Shown: piece by piece, positions 1 to 7,211 of the stretch
How positions within the stretch are numbered: the stretch's first letter is position 1
How the letters are laid out: every line of letters starts with the position of its first letter
IMG/VR virus record: IMGVR_UViG_3300033153_002190
Span: 1 to 22,315 of that record
Origin: a virus
Length of the DNA stretch: 22,315 nt
Strand: one strand, 5' to 3'
Notes under the pieces: model-generated
Database searches by the model: none
The model's input: only the letters and a program-made list of their open reading frames with translations
Told to the model about the DNA's origin: nothing
Translations under genes and position numbers: made by a program

Positions 1-141
1 ATCAATTCTCCGCATTTCCCAAACACGGATAGAGCAGTCCGGCCAATACTTCTTGAAACTTTCGTAAATAGCATCGCCACCAGACTGCCCCCCCCTCATC
101 CGTGCGTTAGCGATAATTAATATTTTCAGGTTGTCTGCCAC
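1..141 (-). CDS. Glycosyltransferase-like protein, N-terminal fragment (runs off left edge)
   Basis: The first 47 codons of a leftward gene are visible, starting at a GTG that overlaps the end of the DUF2061 gene. The fragment reads KILIIANARMRGG, then SGGD, then AIYESFKKYWP. That is the hydrophobic first beta strand and glycine-rich loop seen at the start of GT-B (family 4-like) glycosyltransferases. It fits the neighbouring sugar genes. No strong ribosome binding site precedes the GTG, so translational coupling to the upstream gene is likely. The tenth to nineteenth codons contain an uninterrupted run of eight G on the coding strand (88-95). The catalytic half lies outside the window, so donor, acceptor and completeness are unknown. 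Confidence 0.5.
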   Translation of the reverse strand, partial: MADNLKILIIANARMRGGQSGGDAIYESFKKYWPDCSIRVWEMRRID

Positions 142-518
142 TTGATGTTGTCCCAAATAAACTCGTTCCAAACATAGATGAAATGCTTGATTCCAATATA
201 GGTAAGCGTTATCTTGCTCATTGTCTGAACGTCGCCTGTGATGCTCAGAGTGATAATCGCTAGAATGAAATTCCCCAAGATCGTTTCGTAGCATACTGCC
301 TTGAGAACTTTGCGTGTCATTCCCTGATAGTCAATGTGTTGCCAAAACCTTTCGTGGAGTGCAAACACGAAAAGAAAAACAAAGTGATGCAGGAACGTCA
401 CCCAGGATGTCGTAACCCAATTCCCGGTGTATGCGAACGTCACCGCCCCTAAAATTAAAACTCCAACCACGCGCCATATTGCGCTTTTAGTCCACGACCT
501 CATATTAGTTTCTATCAT
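126..518 (-). CDS. DUF2061 membrane protein, two tandem copies
   Basis: This 130-residue membrane protein resembles the DUF2061 family (function not established). The typical pattern is present: an RSWTKSAIWR start, a hydrophobic helix, a TGNW turn, a second helix and an HERFW ending (about residues 5-60). The second half repeats it in degenerate form, starting RKVLKAVCYE and ending in NEFIWDNIKW, so the protein is an internal duplication with about four membrane segments. The ATG at 518 is chosen because GGAGGA (526-531) lies 7 nt upstream; an earlier in-frame ATG at 542 has no such site. It sits 4 nt after the cytidylyltransferase stop, in the cargo operon. A role in the membrane steps of the glycan or lipid pathway is inference only. 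Confidence 0.7.
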   Translation of the reverse strand: MIETNMRSWTKSAIWRVVGVLILGAVTFAYTGNWVTTSWVTFLHHFVFLFVFALHERFWQHIDYQGMTRKVLKAVCYETILGNFILAIITLSITGDVQTMSKITLTYIGIKHFIYVWNEFIWDNIKWQTT

Positions 519-522
519 TTTT

Positions 523-936
523 TTATCCTCCGCATGGAACAATTTTTATTTGTTCTTTTATTTGAGTTGAACTCTGCCCGACGTAATAGGGCATCACCAT
601 AACTTTACCGCCTATCGTATTTATAAAGTTATTAGCAGGCATTTCATTGTGCGATGTGCTTTCAAATAAAATGTCCGGCCTAATATCTTTGCAATTAAGA
701 AGCGGGGAGTATTGGTCTTGGCACACGGCTATATCCACATACTTAATGCTGCCAATGATCTCTAAACGCTCGTCGAGGGGGAGAATCGGTTTCGGTTTCT
801 TTTCTGTAACCGCCGCTTCCGATAACACCCCGCAGATCAAAACGTCGCAGAGAGCCTTGCAGTTTTTAAGATGTAAAAGATGACCGCGATGAATAATATC
901 GCCCACCACATAACAATAACCAACTGTCTTTTTCAT
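523..936 (-). CDS. Cytidylyltransferase-like nucleotidyltransferase
   Basis: This 137-residue protein belongs to the HxGH nucleotidyltransferase superfamily, close to glycerol-3-phosphate and ethanolamine-phosphate cytidylyltransferases. These join CTP and a phosphorylated alcohol or amine to give a CDP-activated compound and pyrophosphate. The nucleotide-binding motif HRGH is at residues 16-19 and the C-terminal SSTQIK motif (family ISSTxI) at 122-127; PLDER near 53-57 is also typical. The length matches single-domain family members. The ATG at 936 overlaps the stop of the DegT-type gene, preceded by a GAGG-type site. With the CDP-alcohol phosphatidyltransferase in the same operon, the simplest reading is that it makes the CDP-linked substrate. 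The exact substrate cannot be read from sequence. Confidence 0.75.
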   Translation of the reverse strand: MKKTVGYCYVVGDIIHRGHLLHLKNCKALCDVLICGVLSEAAVTEKKPKPILPLDERLEIIGSIKYVDIAVCQDQYSPLLNCKDIRPDILFESTSHNEMPANNFINTIGGKVMVMPYYVGQSSTQIKEQIKIVPCGG

Positions 937-1562
937 TGATACGCCTCGATTTTTGACAGGTCTGGATAGCCCTGCGTCTTTGGATTAATGTCCGGCAGGG
1001 TCTTGTCCTTGATCGTATCGAATAACATCAACCCCCGCGCCGCCTGTTCAGGAGTGAGATACATATTGTAGCCCACCATTTCTATCTTGTCCTCTTTCAA
1101 CGGAACTTCGGATCGCCCGTCGAACCGTGCCTTCTTGAACCATTCATAGGCCACCCGGTCGTCGCAGAGAATCATCCCGCCCCTACCAATCGGAAGGTGT
1201 TTCTTTGCGTGAAAGGACAGGCAATAGAAACTGCCCTTGATATACATTCCCCATTTGAATCGAAGCGCGCTGTCATAGATTTTCGTATTTCCCAATTCAT
1301 AAGCACCGCGCCACTTTCGGTCACGAAACAATAAAACATATCCGTTGTGAATAATAGAGCAGGCCACGCCAGGATAAGTTCTTTTCGGAATGTCAACAGA
1401 TGTATATGAACGGATCATATAATCAGAATAATATTTCAAACACAGGAACAAAGCGTTGCAACAACTGTCAACCGCCACCGCATACTTCGACCCAGCGTAG
1501 TCTGCAATCGTTTTCTCAAACTCATTCACCGTGTCGTAAGCGGAAATGTTCTTCTTCCTCAT
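933..1562 (-). CDS. Short DegT/DnrJ/EryC1/StrS-type PLP protein
   Basis: This 209-residue protein resembles only the large domain of sugar aminotransferases of the DegT/DnrJ/EryC1/StrS family, which transfer an amino group to keto-sugars using PLP. An N-terminal EFEKTIADYAGSKYAVAVDS matches the substrate-entry region. D97 in IYDSAL and K121 in FHAKKHLPIGRGG sit where the PLP-contacting Asp and the Schiff-base Lys are expected. GYNMYLTPEQAARGL matches the family's GYN segment. Full-length members are about 370 residues; the C-terminal small domain is absent and the GEGG motif reads GRGG. The ATG at 1562 has AAGGA 7 nt upstream and lies inside the end of the phosphatidyltransferase gene (41-bp overlap). 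It is either a compact phage form or no longer a normal transaminase. Confidence 0.7.
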   Translation of the reverse strand: MRKKNISAYDTVNEFEKTIADYAGSKYAVAVDSCCNALFLCLKYYSDYMIRSYTSVDIPKRTYPGVACSIIHNGYVLLFRDRKWRGAYELGNTKIYDSALRFKWGMYIKGSFYCLSFHAKKHLPIGRGGMILCDDRVAYEWFKKARFDGRSEVPLKEDKIEMVGYNMYLTPEQAARGLMLFDTIKDKTLPDINPKTQGYPDLSKIEAYQ

Positions 1563-2277
1563 CGTCAAGTCCTTTCAATACTCTTAGAACGTGCAATCCT
1601 TTTTCCCCACCCAAATAAAAAGCATAAATCGAATACATCACAAACCATTTCACATTTGCAATCACAGTCATAATCATAAACATCAACGGCATCAGCCCAA
1701 AGACCGCACCGACGACAATGAAATATCGGTATGTATAAATCACCAGAGCGAAATAATCTGATGTCGGGTCGATCATTTGTTTTAGAATTATATTCTGCAA
1801 GCCAGGCTTCTCGTCCATACCGTTTCGGAATACCTCATTACCGCTTGCGCTATCAAAGCCGAACTTGTGGTTGTAATGAAACGACACAAAGTTGTTGGCT
1901 GAGTTTCCAATCGCAAACATCACCACCCATATCAAAGGCATTCCCATCTTGAAACACCCGATTGCAATAGCACCAAGCACCGCGTTCTGAACGATAACGT
2001 CAAAGCCTGAATCGAGCCAAGCACCCAACTTTGAATGTGTCTTATTAATCCTTGCCAAGTCGCCGTCAAGGTAGTCCAGAATCCCGTTGATTATACAAAT
2101 TCCTAACCCTGCCAGCCCAAACAAATACGTTCCCCGACTAAAGAACCAACACCCAAACGTCAACGTCAGGACATGGTTGAAGATCGTCACCTGATTCGCT
2201 GAGAACCCGCACTTTACCGCGAACTTAATGAACGGCAGTTTTATGTCTTGGTAGACAACTTTTGACCATTCTCGCAT
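1522..2277 (-). CDS. CDP-alcohol phosphatidyltransferase
   Basis: This 251-residue integral membrane enzyme transfers a phosphoalcohol from a CDP-linked donor to an acceptor alcohol, as in phospholipid head-group synthesis. The family signature D-x2-D-G-x2-A-R-x8-G-x3-D-x3-D is complete: D68, D71, G72, A75, R76, G85, D89 and D93. These aspartates bind the metal ions and carry out catalysis. Several hydrophobic segments follow. The ATG at 2277 is preceded by AAGGA and lies inside the end of the radical SAM gene upstream. The C-terminus is acidic (DDEEEE) and overlaps the next gene. Placed beside a cytidylyltransferase, it would consume that enzyme's CDP product. The lipid acceptor is unknown. 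Confidence 0.85.
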   Translation of the reverse strand: MREWSKVVYQDIKLPFIKFAVKCGFSANQVTIFNHVLTLTFGCWFFSRGTYLFGLAGLGICIINGILDYLDGDLARINKTHSKLGAWLDSGFDVIVQNAVLGAIAIGCFKMGMPLIWVVMFAIGNSANNFVSFHYNHKFGFDSASGNEVFRNGMDEKPGLQNIILKQMIDPTSDYFALVIYTYRYFIVVGAVFGLMPLMFMIMTVIANVKWFVMYSIYAFYLGGEKGLHVLRVLKGLDDEEEEHFRLRHGE

Positions 2278-3676
2278 AATTGTCCTTGTGCTTATAAAAC
2301 CCTAGTTTCTTCTGAATCGCCCGCCATGTGAAGAACAACTCGTTCTGAACCATAGCGTTTGCGATGAACCCTCTACCCGCTTTCAAATGAACCACCAGCT
2401 TGATAGCCCACATCGGTAAGAACTCCCACACCAGAGAGCCTAACGGGATTGTAACGAATGCCTTTGCATATTTGTTATAGAAATGCCCGGACTTGTTGCC
2501 CTGCTGATAGATGATGTGTTCGCCCCGGTTGATTTTGTCGATGTCATCATTGCAAAGATAGCGACACTTCAAGGCGTGTTCGTTTATCTTGGCCTTCGGA
2601 AAATATAAACACTCGTAGACGTTCACAACGTCCGGCTTGATTTCAGAATATAAAATATGCGACAACTCATTCGTCATGTCAGATTCAAACGGCAGGCCGC
2701 AGATGTGGTCAATCATCAACTTGATTCCGTGCTTCTTCACCCACCCGGCGGCTTTCTTAATCTGCTCGTTCGTTTCCTTACGGTCAAGAATCTCTTTCCT
2801 GTGATGCTCACACCCTGTCTGAATACCAATCCAGATTGTCTGACACTTCGACTTCGCCAACGCCTCGACCCGTTCTTCATCCATAGCGTTGACATGACCG
2901 AAGCAGGCGAAGGGCAGGTCAATCTTCTCTCGGTATTTCGGAAGAAACTCCAAGAGCCATTTCTTATCAAGCGTCAGTATATCGTCAACAAACAGAACCC
3001 TCTCCATCCCCCAATGCTTTTTCAGATGCTTGAGTTCCTTGATGCAACTGTCAACGGTTCTTCTCAGTTTGAGATAATGCCCGACTTCCCGGAGTTGTTG
3101 ATTGCCACAGAACGAACAGTTGAACGGGCATCCGTAGGAAGTCATAAACAACTGCGTGTGCCTATGCTCTGGTGGCAACTCGTTAAAGAAGTCCCACCGG
3201 GCAGGCCACAGATAGTCAGGGTCAAACTTCCCCCCGAAATGCTTTATCCCGTCACCCTGAACAACCTCGTCAATGAAAGCGTTTTCTTTCACGATCTCAG
3301 GAACAAGCGTCGGCATCGTTCCCCCGAAGATAATCTTGCACCCAACTTCTTTCTTCACCCTCTCTGCTAACGCAAGCCCCCATTGGTAGGTAGCAGACAG
3401 AACGGAGAAACACGCAACGTCCGGGTCAAACTCTTTCATTTCTTTTATCAACCAGTTCTGAATGCTGAATGCTTTTTCAAGGAAGCGGTTTCTTGAATAC
3501 CCCCTGGCGAACTGTTTTGGATCGAAGAATAGCCTGACATCGTGGCCCTGATTTCTTAGGTAGGACATAACGTAAGATGCCCCTGGATTCATGTCCTCGG
3601 CGACACAGAAGGCGAATTTTGTTCCTTTAGGATACATCGCAAGTTTTTCGTCTATGGGTTTTAATGTGTTCTCCAT
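2225..3676 (-). CDS. Radical SAM protein with B12-binding-like N-terminus
   Basis: This 483-residue protein has an N-terminal Rossmann-like region (about 18-150) of the B12-binding radical SAM class and a radical SAM barrel starting near residue 175. The iron-sulfur motif is canonical Cx3Cx2C: C183, C187 and C190 in SYGCPFNCSFC. Family members use cobalamin and S-adenosylmethionine for methylations, ring contractions and similar chemistry on lipids or natural products. The B12 His loop (DxHxxG) is not present, as in many of this class. The ATG at 3676 is the first ATG in frame, but the ribosome binding site is weak and it lies 50 bp inside the preceding HNH gene. An ATG at 3637 is an alternative. 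The 5' end may have been disturbed by the HNH insertion. Confidence 0.8.
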   Translation of the reverse strand: MENTLKPIDEKLAMYPKGTKFAFCVAEDMNPGASYVMSYLRNQGHDVRLFFDPKQFARGYSRNRFLEKAFSIQNWLIKEMKEFDPDVACFSVLSATYQWGLALAERVKKEVGCKIIFGGTMPTLVPEIVKENAFIDEVVQGDGIKHFGGKFDPDYLWPARWDFFNELPPEHRHTQLFMTSYGCPFNCSFCGNQQLREVGHYLKLRRTVDSCIKELKHLKKHWGMERVLFVDDILTLDKKWLLEFLPKYREKIDLPFACFGHVNAMDEERVEALAKSKCQTIWIGIQTGCEHHRKEILDRKETNEQIKKAAGWVKKHGIKLMIDHICGLPFESDMTNELSHILYSEIKPDVVNVYECLYFPKAKINEHALKCRYLCNDDIDKINRGEHIIYQQGNKSGHFYNKYAKAFVTIPLGSLVWEFLPMWAIKLVVHLKAGRGFIANAMVQNELFFTWRAIQKKLGFYKHKDNYARMVKSCLPRHKTAVH

Positions 3677-4022
3677 TACAAGAAAACAATTCAAGGTTCT
3701 CAGCCCTGTTATCTTTTATATCTCCGTTCTTATGGTGGACAACTTCCCCTCTTTTCAAACATCTTCCTAATCGTTCTTCCATAACAACGCGATGTTCACG
3801 AACATATCCTTTTGAATCGGACGACGGATGGCTCGGATTGTATCGAAGGACATAGCCCTTCTGTGATATTATCCTTCCACCCTTCCAAGATGGGTTTAGT
3901 TCACCTGACTTTGAAATGCTTATCCTTCTTCTTGTTTCTTGCGAAACGCTTTTGCCAAAGTTTGCTTTTCTCAGTTTTTCCGCAAACTCTTTCCCTCTCT
4001 TTTTTCCTTTAGGCCAGGGCAT
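3627..4022 (-). CDS. HNH homing endonuclease, embedded in cargo operon
   Basis: This 131-residue free-standing HNH nuclease starts MPWPKGKK, carries a basic NUMOD-like segment (about residues 5-45) and then the HNH_3-type core: EHRVVMEERLGR, EVVHHKNGDIKDNRAENLEL and EHIKTH (about 75-125). The paired His and the downstream Asn and His are the expected metal and catalytic residues. Such genes spread by cutting alleles that lack them. The ATG at 4022 has GGAGG 9 nt upstream. The gene overlaps the glycosyltransferase before it by 14 bp and the radical SAM gene after it by 50 bp. It is in the same orientation as the operon and AT-rich like the adjoining part of the glycosyltransferase. It is related in its core to the plus-strand HNH gene at 18268. 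Confidence 0.85.
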   Translation of the reverse strand: MPWPKGKKRGKEFAEKLRKANFGKSVSQETRRRISISKSGELNPSWKGGRIISQKGYVLRYNPSHPSSDSKGYVREHRVVMEERLGRCLKRGEVVHHKNGDIKDNRAENLELFSCNGEHIKTHRRKTCDVS

Positions 4023-5019
4023 TATCGTATTCCTCCAGAAATGTTGATGCGTTAGAACTACTGAAATTCTCTTTTGCAAATTGATATGCCTTCAATCCCA
4101 TCGACTTGTAATCTATTGTCAAGATTGCTTCCGCAAATGTTATTGGGCTAGGCTCAACAATCATCCCAAAACCTTTGACTTGTTCTGGTAGCGATCCCCT
4201 ATTACTTGCAATTATGGCACACCCGAAAGACGCAGATTCAACCACCACGCGAGTAATCCCTTCGTCATATATGCTAGGGATAACACAAATATCAGAACTT
4301 TTATAAATCTCTGCAAGGTTTTGTGGTTTAACATTCTCAACATAAACAAATTCAAACCTATCGCCATACAATATCTTCTCTGCATCCTCGACGATTCGCT
4401 TGCCTTTCTCTGGTATGGCGCGACCGACAAACAACACCCTAGTTTTACAGTTGTTTGGTTTGTCATCATGTCTGAATGTGTTGTCGGCGCGCCAATGATT
4501 AAACTTTCTTAATTTTTTCTTATGAACATAATAATTGTAAACATTGTCAAGGCCCGATTCGCCTTCGCAAAATATCAAATCCATTTTCTTAAATATCCAA
4601 TTTGCAATATCTTTTGTTGGTGATTCCCATTTATATAATGCCAGCAACGTCACAAACAACTTCGCCTTGCCCTTTATTATCGCCCCGATCAATCCGCTTA
4701 TCAATCCCTGTGCGTGGATAATGTCGAACTTCTCCCTGCGGTGTAAGCGATAAGCAGACCAAAGGAGCTTCGGGAATACATTTATAAAATTACGAACCGT
4801 CAATCCCTTCCAAGTCTTTTGCGGAAGTAGCCAGTTGATTCGGTAGACAGTCAGGTTCTTGCTGACTTCCATTTTCGGTGCGCCGCCTTTGAATGGCTGA
4901 TAGGTTAGCACCGTGACGTTGTGGTGCTTCCTTGCCTCATCCACAAGCCCTTGCGTGAACGATTCCGCGCCGCCGATATTCGGTGGATAAAACGGAGTTA
5001 ATATCAAAATCTTTTTCAT
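4009..5019 (-). CDS. GT-B glycosyltransferase, family 4-like
   Basis: This 336-residue glycosyltransferase would move a sugar from a nucleotide-sugar donor to a lipid-linked or glycan acceptor. The N-terminal domain begins with KILILTPFYPPNIGGAES, typical of family 4; HAQG sits near residue 103. The C-terminal donor domain has FVGRAIPEKG (R200, K205) and the E-x7-E motif (E253, E261). The ATG at 5019 shares an ATGA junction with the gene upstream. Base composition changes inside the gene: codons up to about residue 116 match neighbours, while the rest (about 4022-4670) is clearly more AT-rich, roughly 33-38% against 47-57% GC in 60-base samples counted by eye. The AT-rich part abuts the HNH gene. 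The fold looks intact. Confidence 0.85.
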   Translation of the reverse strand: MKKILILTPFYPPNIGGAESFTQGLVDEARKHHNVTVLTYQPFKGGAPKMEVSKNLTVYRINWLLPQKTWKGLTVRNFINVFPKLLWSAYRLHRREKFDIIHAQGLISGLIGAIIKGKAKLFVTLLALYKWESPTKDIANWIFKKMDLIFCEGESGLDNVYNYYVHKKKLRKFNHWRADNTFRHDDKPNNCKTRVLFVGRAIPEKGKRIVEDAEKILYGDRFEFVYVENVKPQNLAEIYKSSDICVIPSIYDEGITRVVVESASFGCAIIASNRGSLPEQVKGFGMIVEPSPITFAEAILTIDYKSMGLKAYQFAKENFSSSNASTFLEEYDNALA

Positions 5020-5798
5020 TTATATCTTGCCTGTTGAACCAGCATAATAACCCCGCGAGCAAACAGAAGCATGAACATAAGGATCGCCAGGTCAGGCCGC
5101 CGCAATAACCGTTTCCATTTCCCATTCTCAACGAACACCTGCCAGCACCGATAGCGGAATGTCACAAGCCTGTCGCCGGGATTCTTTCTTCGGTAAAGAT
5201 TCAAACTCTGCGCATAATAACATTTTTTTTTCAGGTATTTAATCAGGTCGCATTTGTCGTGGTGATAGAATGGATAGTCGCTCGTTGCAAAGTTCTTGTT
5301 CTTGATTTGTCTTTCCCAAGAACTATCTTCGACCCCATGCAGTTCTTCATCGAACAACGGGCAGTCCTTTGTCCTAATGAATCGCACCACATCAACCAAC
5401 GAGCCGTTATAGAACTGCCGTTCCCAATCCCTGAGATACCCGAAGAACCCCTCTGTTACAATGCGTTCGGGAATGTAAACGGCGGTTGGTTTTGTCGTCA
5501 TAAATGAACATTCTTCTCCTGGCTTCCAATTAAAGAAGTCCGAACCTTCTTCTATCTTCTCAACGCAATCAGCCAATAAGTCCGGGTGCAATCTCATATC
5601 AGAATCAATCCAGATTAAATATTCCCCTGTTGCTTTCTTAATCCCGAAGTTCCTCTGGTATGACCGTTCCCTGCCCTCGTCTACTACGATGATCTCCACG
5701 TTCTTATATGCAGAGTTCTTGATCGCTTCAATGCAACCAGCAACGTGGGGGTCGTTGTGAACAATAGGAATGACGCAACTGATTAAAGGCTCTTTCAT
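5016..5798 (-). CDS. GT-A glycosyltransferase, family 2-like
   Basis: This 260-residue protein has a GT-A fold of the family 2 type. ISCVIPIVHNDPHVAGCI (residues 6-23) is the opening strand and loop. VEIIVVDEG follows, and WIDSD (D65, D67) is the metal-binding DxD that holds the nucleotide-sugar. HGVEDSSWERQI near 155-166 fits the catalytic-base region. A hydrophobic segment near the C-terminus (ILMFMLLFARGVIMLV) could anchor it to the membrane. The ATG at 5798 is used rather than an upstream TTG because it forms a TGATG junction with the radical SAM gene and follows a GGTGG site. Donor and acceptor are not predictable. Confidence 0.85.
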   Translation of the reverse strand: MKEPLISCVIPIVHNDPHVAGCIEAIKNSAYKNVEIIVVDEGRERSYQRNFGIKKATGEYLIWIDSDMRLHPDLLADCVEKIEEGSDFFNWKPGEECSFMTTKPTAVYIPERIVTEGFFGYLRDWERQFYNGSLVDVVRFIRTKDCPLFDEELHGVEDSSWERQIKNKNFATSDYPFYHHDKCDLIKYLKKKCYYAQSLNLYRRKNPGDRLVTFRYRCWQVFVENGKWKRLLRRPDLAILMFMLLFARGVIMLVQQARYK

Positions 5799-7189
5799 CA
5801 ATCCACCGCCACCTTTCCAGAATCAACGACATCCCCGAATCGGTTAAAGATTTTCTTCGATAGCCGGAAATAATATTTCAGTTCGCTGAAACTTCTTATG
5901 CGTTTAAGTTTGTTCCAGATAAATTTCCAATGCCAGGCGATATTGTAAATCCCCTTCTGAAACTTCAAAACTTCCTTGAAATCATACTTCAACTTCACAA
6001 CAGGCTTGGTCATATCCCAATCGTTCCAGTCCTTTGTCAAGACAAGACCTTCTTCGTCAAGGTGCTTGTAAATCTCCGTTCCGGGGTAGGGCATAAAGAC
6101 CGTCGCCTGGGCCGATGCCGCCCAATCTTCTAACAACAACCACCGCACCATTTCATAGGTTCGCTTTTCTTCTTCGAGCGTTTCCCAGGGGTAGCCGAAC
6201 ATCACGGTCAAGTGATTCCAGATTCCTAACTGTGATGATACAATTAAATCCTGCGGCACGCGCTTAACGTCTAACCCTTTGTTGAGAAGATCAAGCGTGG
6301 ACTGGTTCGCGCTCTCAAATCCCCACAGAATAAATCTACACCCCGCCTTCGCCATTAACTTTAACTCATCTTCGGACAGCGCGCCAAACCTCATGTTGCA
6401 ACCCCATACGATATATTTTGTGTAACCTCTTTCAATCATTCCGTCGCAAAATTCTTTCAGCCACTTCCCAACAGGGAACGTCCCCGAATCGTCAAAGAAC
6501 TCAACGAACCCTTTATTGATTAACGATTCAATCTCATTCAGGCAATCGTCAACTGATCTCGTCATTGTCTGTTCGTGATAGGTCGCCCAGGCACAGAACT
6601 TACACCCAGGTCTGTGCCAACAGTCTTGAGAGAACATCGTGTAGGTCGCTGGAGTATATTTATAATTCCCGTTGTCGTAAGCGTAAAGCCACCACCGCGT
6701 CACGTCCCGGTTGATATGTGGAAGTTGTTTGTCCCAACGCTTCCCTGTAATCAAAGAGAAGGCTTCGTGATACCACTTCCCGCCCTTAAAAATATAATCT
6801 GCTTTGCACTTATCCCTCGCCTCAATCGGTAGAGCCGTCGCGTGTTCGCCTGTCAAAATGATTTTAATGTTCGGAATGTTCTCTTTGATTCCGTTGATGA
6901 TTTCGTAATACCGATCAATCAACATCGTGTGGGATTCAAAGACAATCCATTCAGGTTTCATTTCGACAATCACTTTGCCGAACTCTAAATCGTCAAGCCC
7001 TTCGGCAACTGCGTCGATCCACAAACATTCATAACCGGGTTCTGAAATTAACATCGAAACAAACGTGGCGGGAATAATGGGATAAATATATGTCGGGTCA
7101 CGAAAATATTGGGACTGACGATTTTGAGTTGCCTGGGCGTGACCTTTTTCTGACTTGCACGGTGGAACAGCGAATATGATCTTCGTCAT
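5798..7189 (-). CDS. B12-type radical SAM protein with unusual Cx5Cx2C motif
   Basis: This 463-residue protein has an N-terminal B12-binding-like region (about residues 35-150; LTGEHATALP in the middle) followed by a radical SAM barrel. The cluster motif reads C190-WHRPG-C196-KF-C199, that is Cx5Cx2C, instead of the usual Cx3Cx2C. Downstream barrel features are normal: EFFDDSGTFP, FILWGFESAN, VMFGYPWET and MPYPGTE. The C-terminus is basic and aromatic, with WKFIWNKLKR. The ATG at 7189 has GGGGAG just upstream, and the gene follows the dolichyl-phosphate mannosyltransferase-like gene after 22 nt. It is the second radical SAM enzyme of the operon and only distantly like the first. A substrate made or carried by the neighbouring glycosyltransferases is likely but unproven. 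Confidence 0.8.
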   Translation of the reverse strand: MTKIIFAVPPCKSEKGHAQATQNRQSQYFRDPTYIYPIIPATFVSMLISEPGYECLWIDAVAEGLDDLEFGKVIVEMKPEWIVFESHTMLIDRYYEIINGIKENIPNIKIILTGEHATALPIEARDKCKADYIFKGGKWYHEAFSLITGKRWDKQLPHINRDVTRWWLYAYDNGNYKYTPATYTMFSQDCWHRPGCKFCAWATYHEQTMTRSVDDCLNEIESLINKGFVEFFDDSGTFPVGKWLKEFCDGMIERGYTKYIVWGCNMRFGALSEDELKLMAKAGCRFILWGFESANQSTLDLLNKGLDVKRVPQDLIVSSQLGIWNHLTVMFGYPWETLEEEKRTYEMVRWLLLEDWAASAQATVFMPYPGTEIYKHLDEEGLVLTKDWNDWDMTKPVVKLKYDFKEVLKFQKGIYNIAWHWKFIWNKLKRIRSFSELKYYFRLSKKIFNRFGDVVDSGKVAVD

Positions 7190-7211
7190 CTATCTCCCCT
7201 TATTGACTACA

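Noticed and set aside
2657-3370. Long plus-strand open frame of 237 codons
   Set aside because: It lies wholly antisense to the radical SAM gene, which has clear Cx3Cx2C and barrel motifs. The plus-strand translation has no domain-like pattern and no ribosome binding site.
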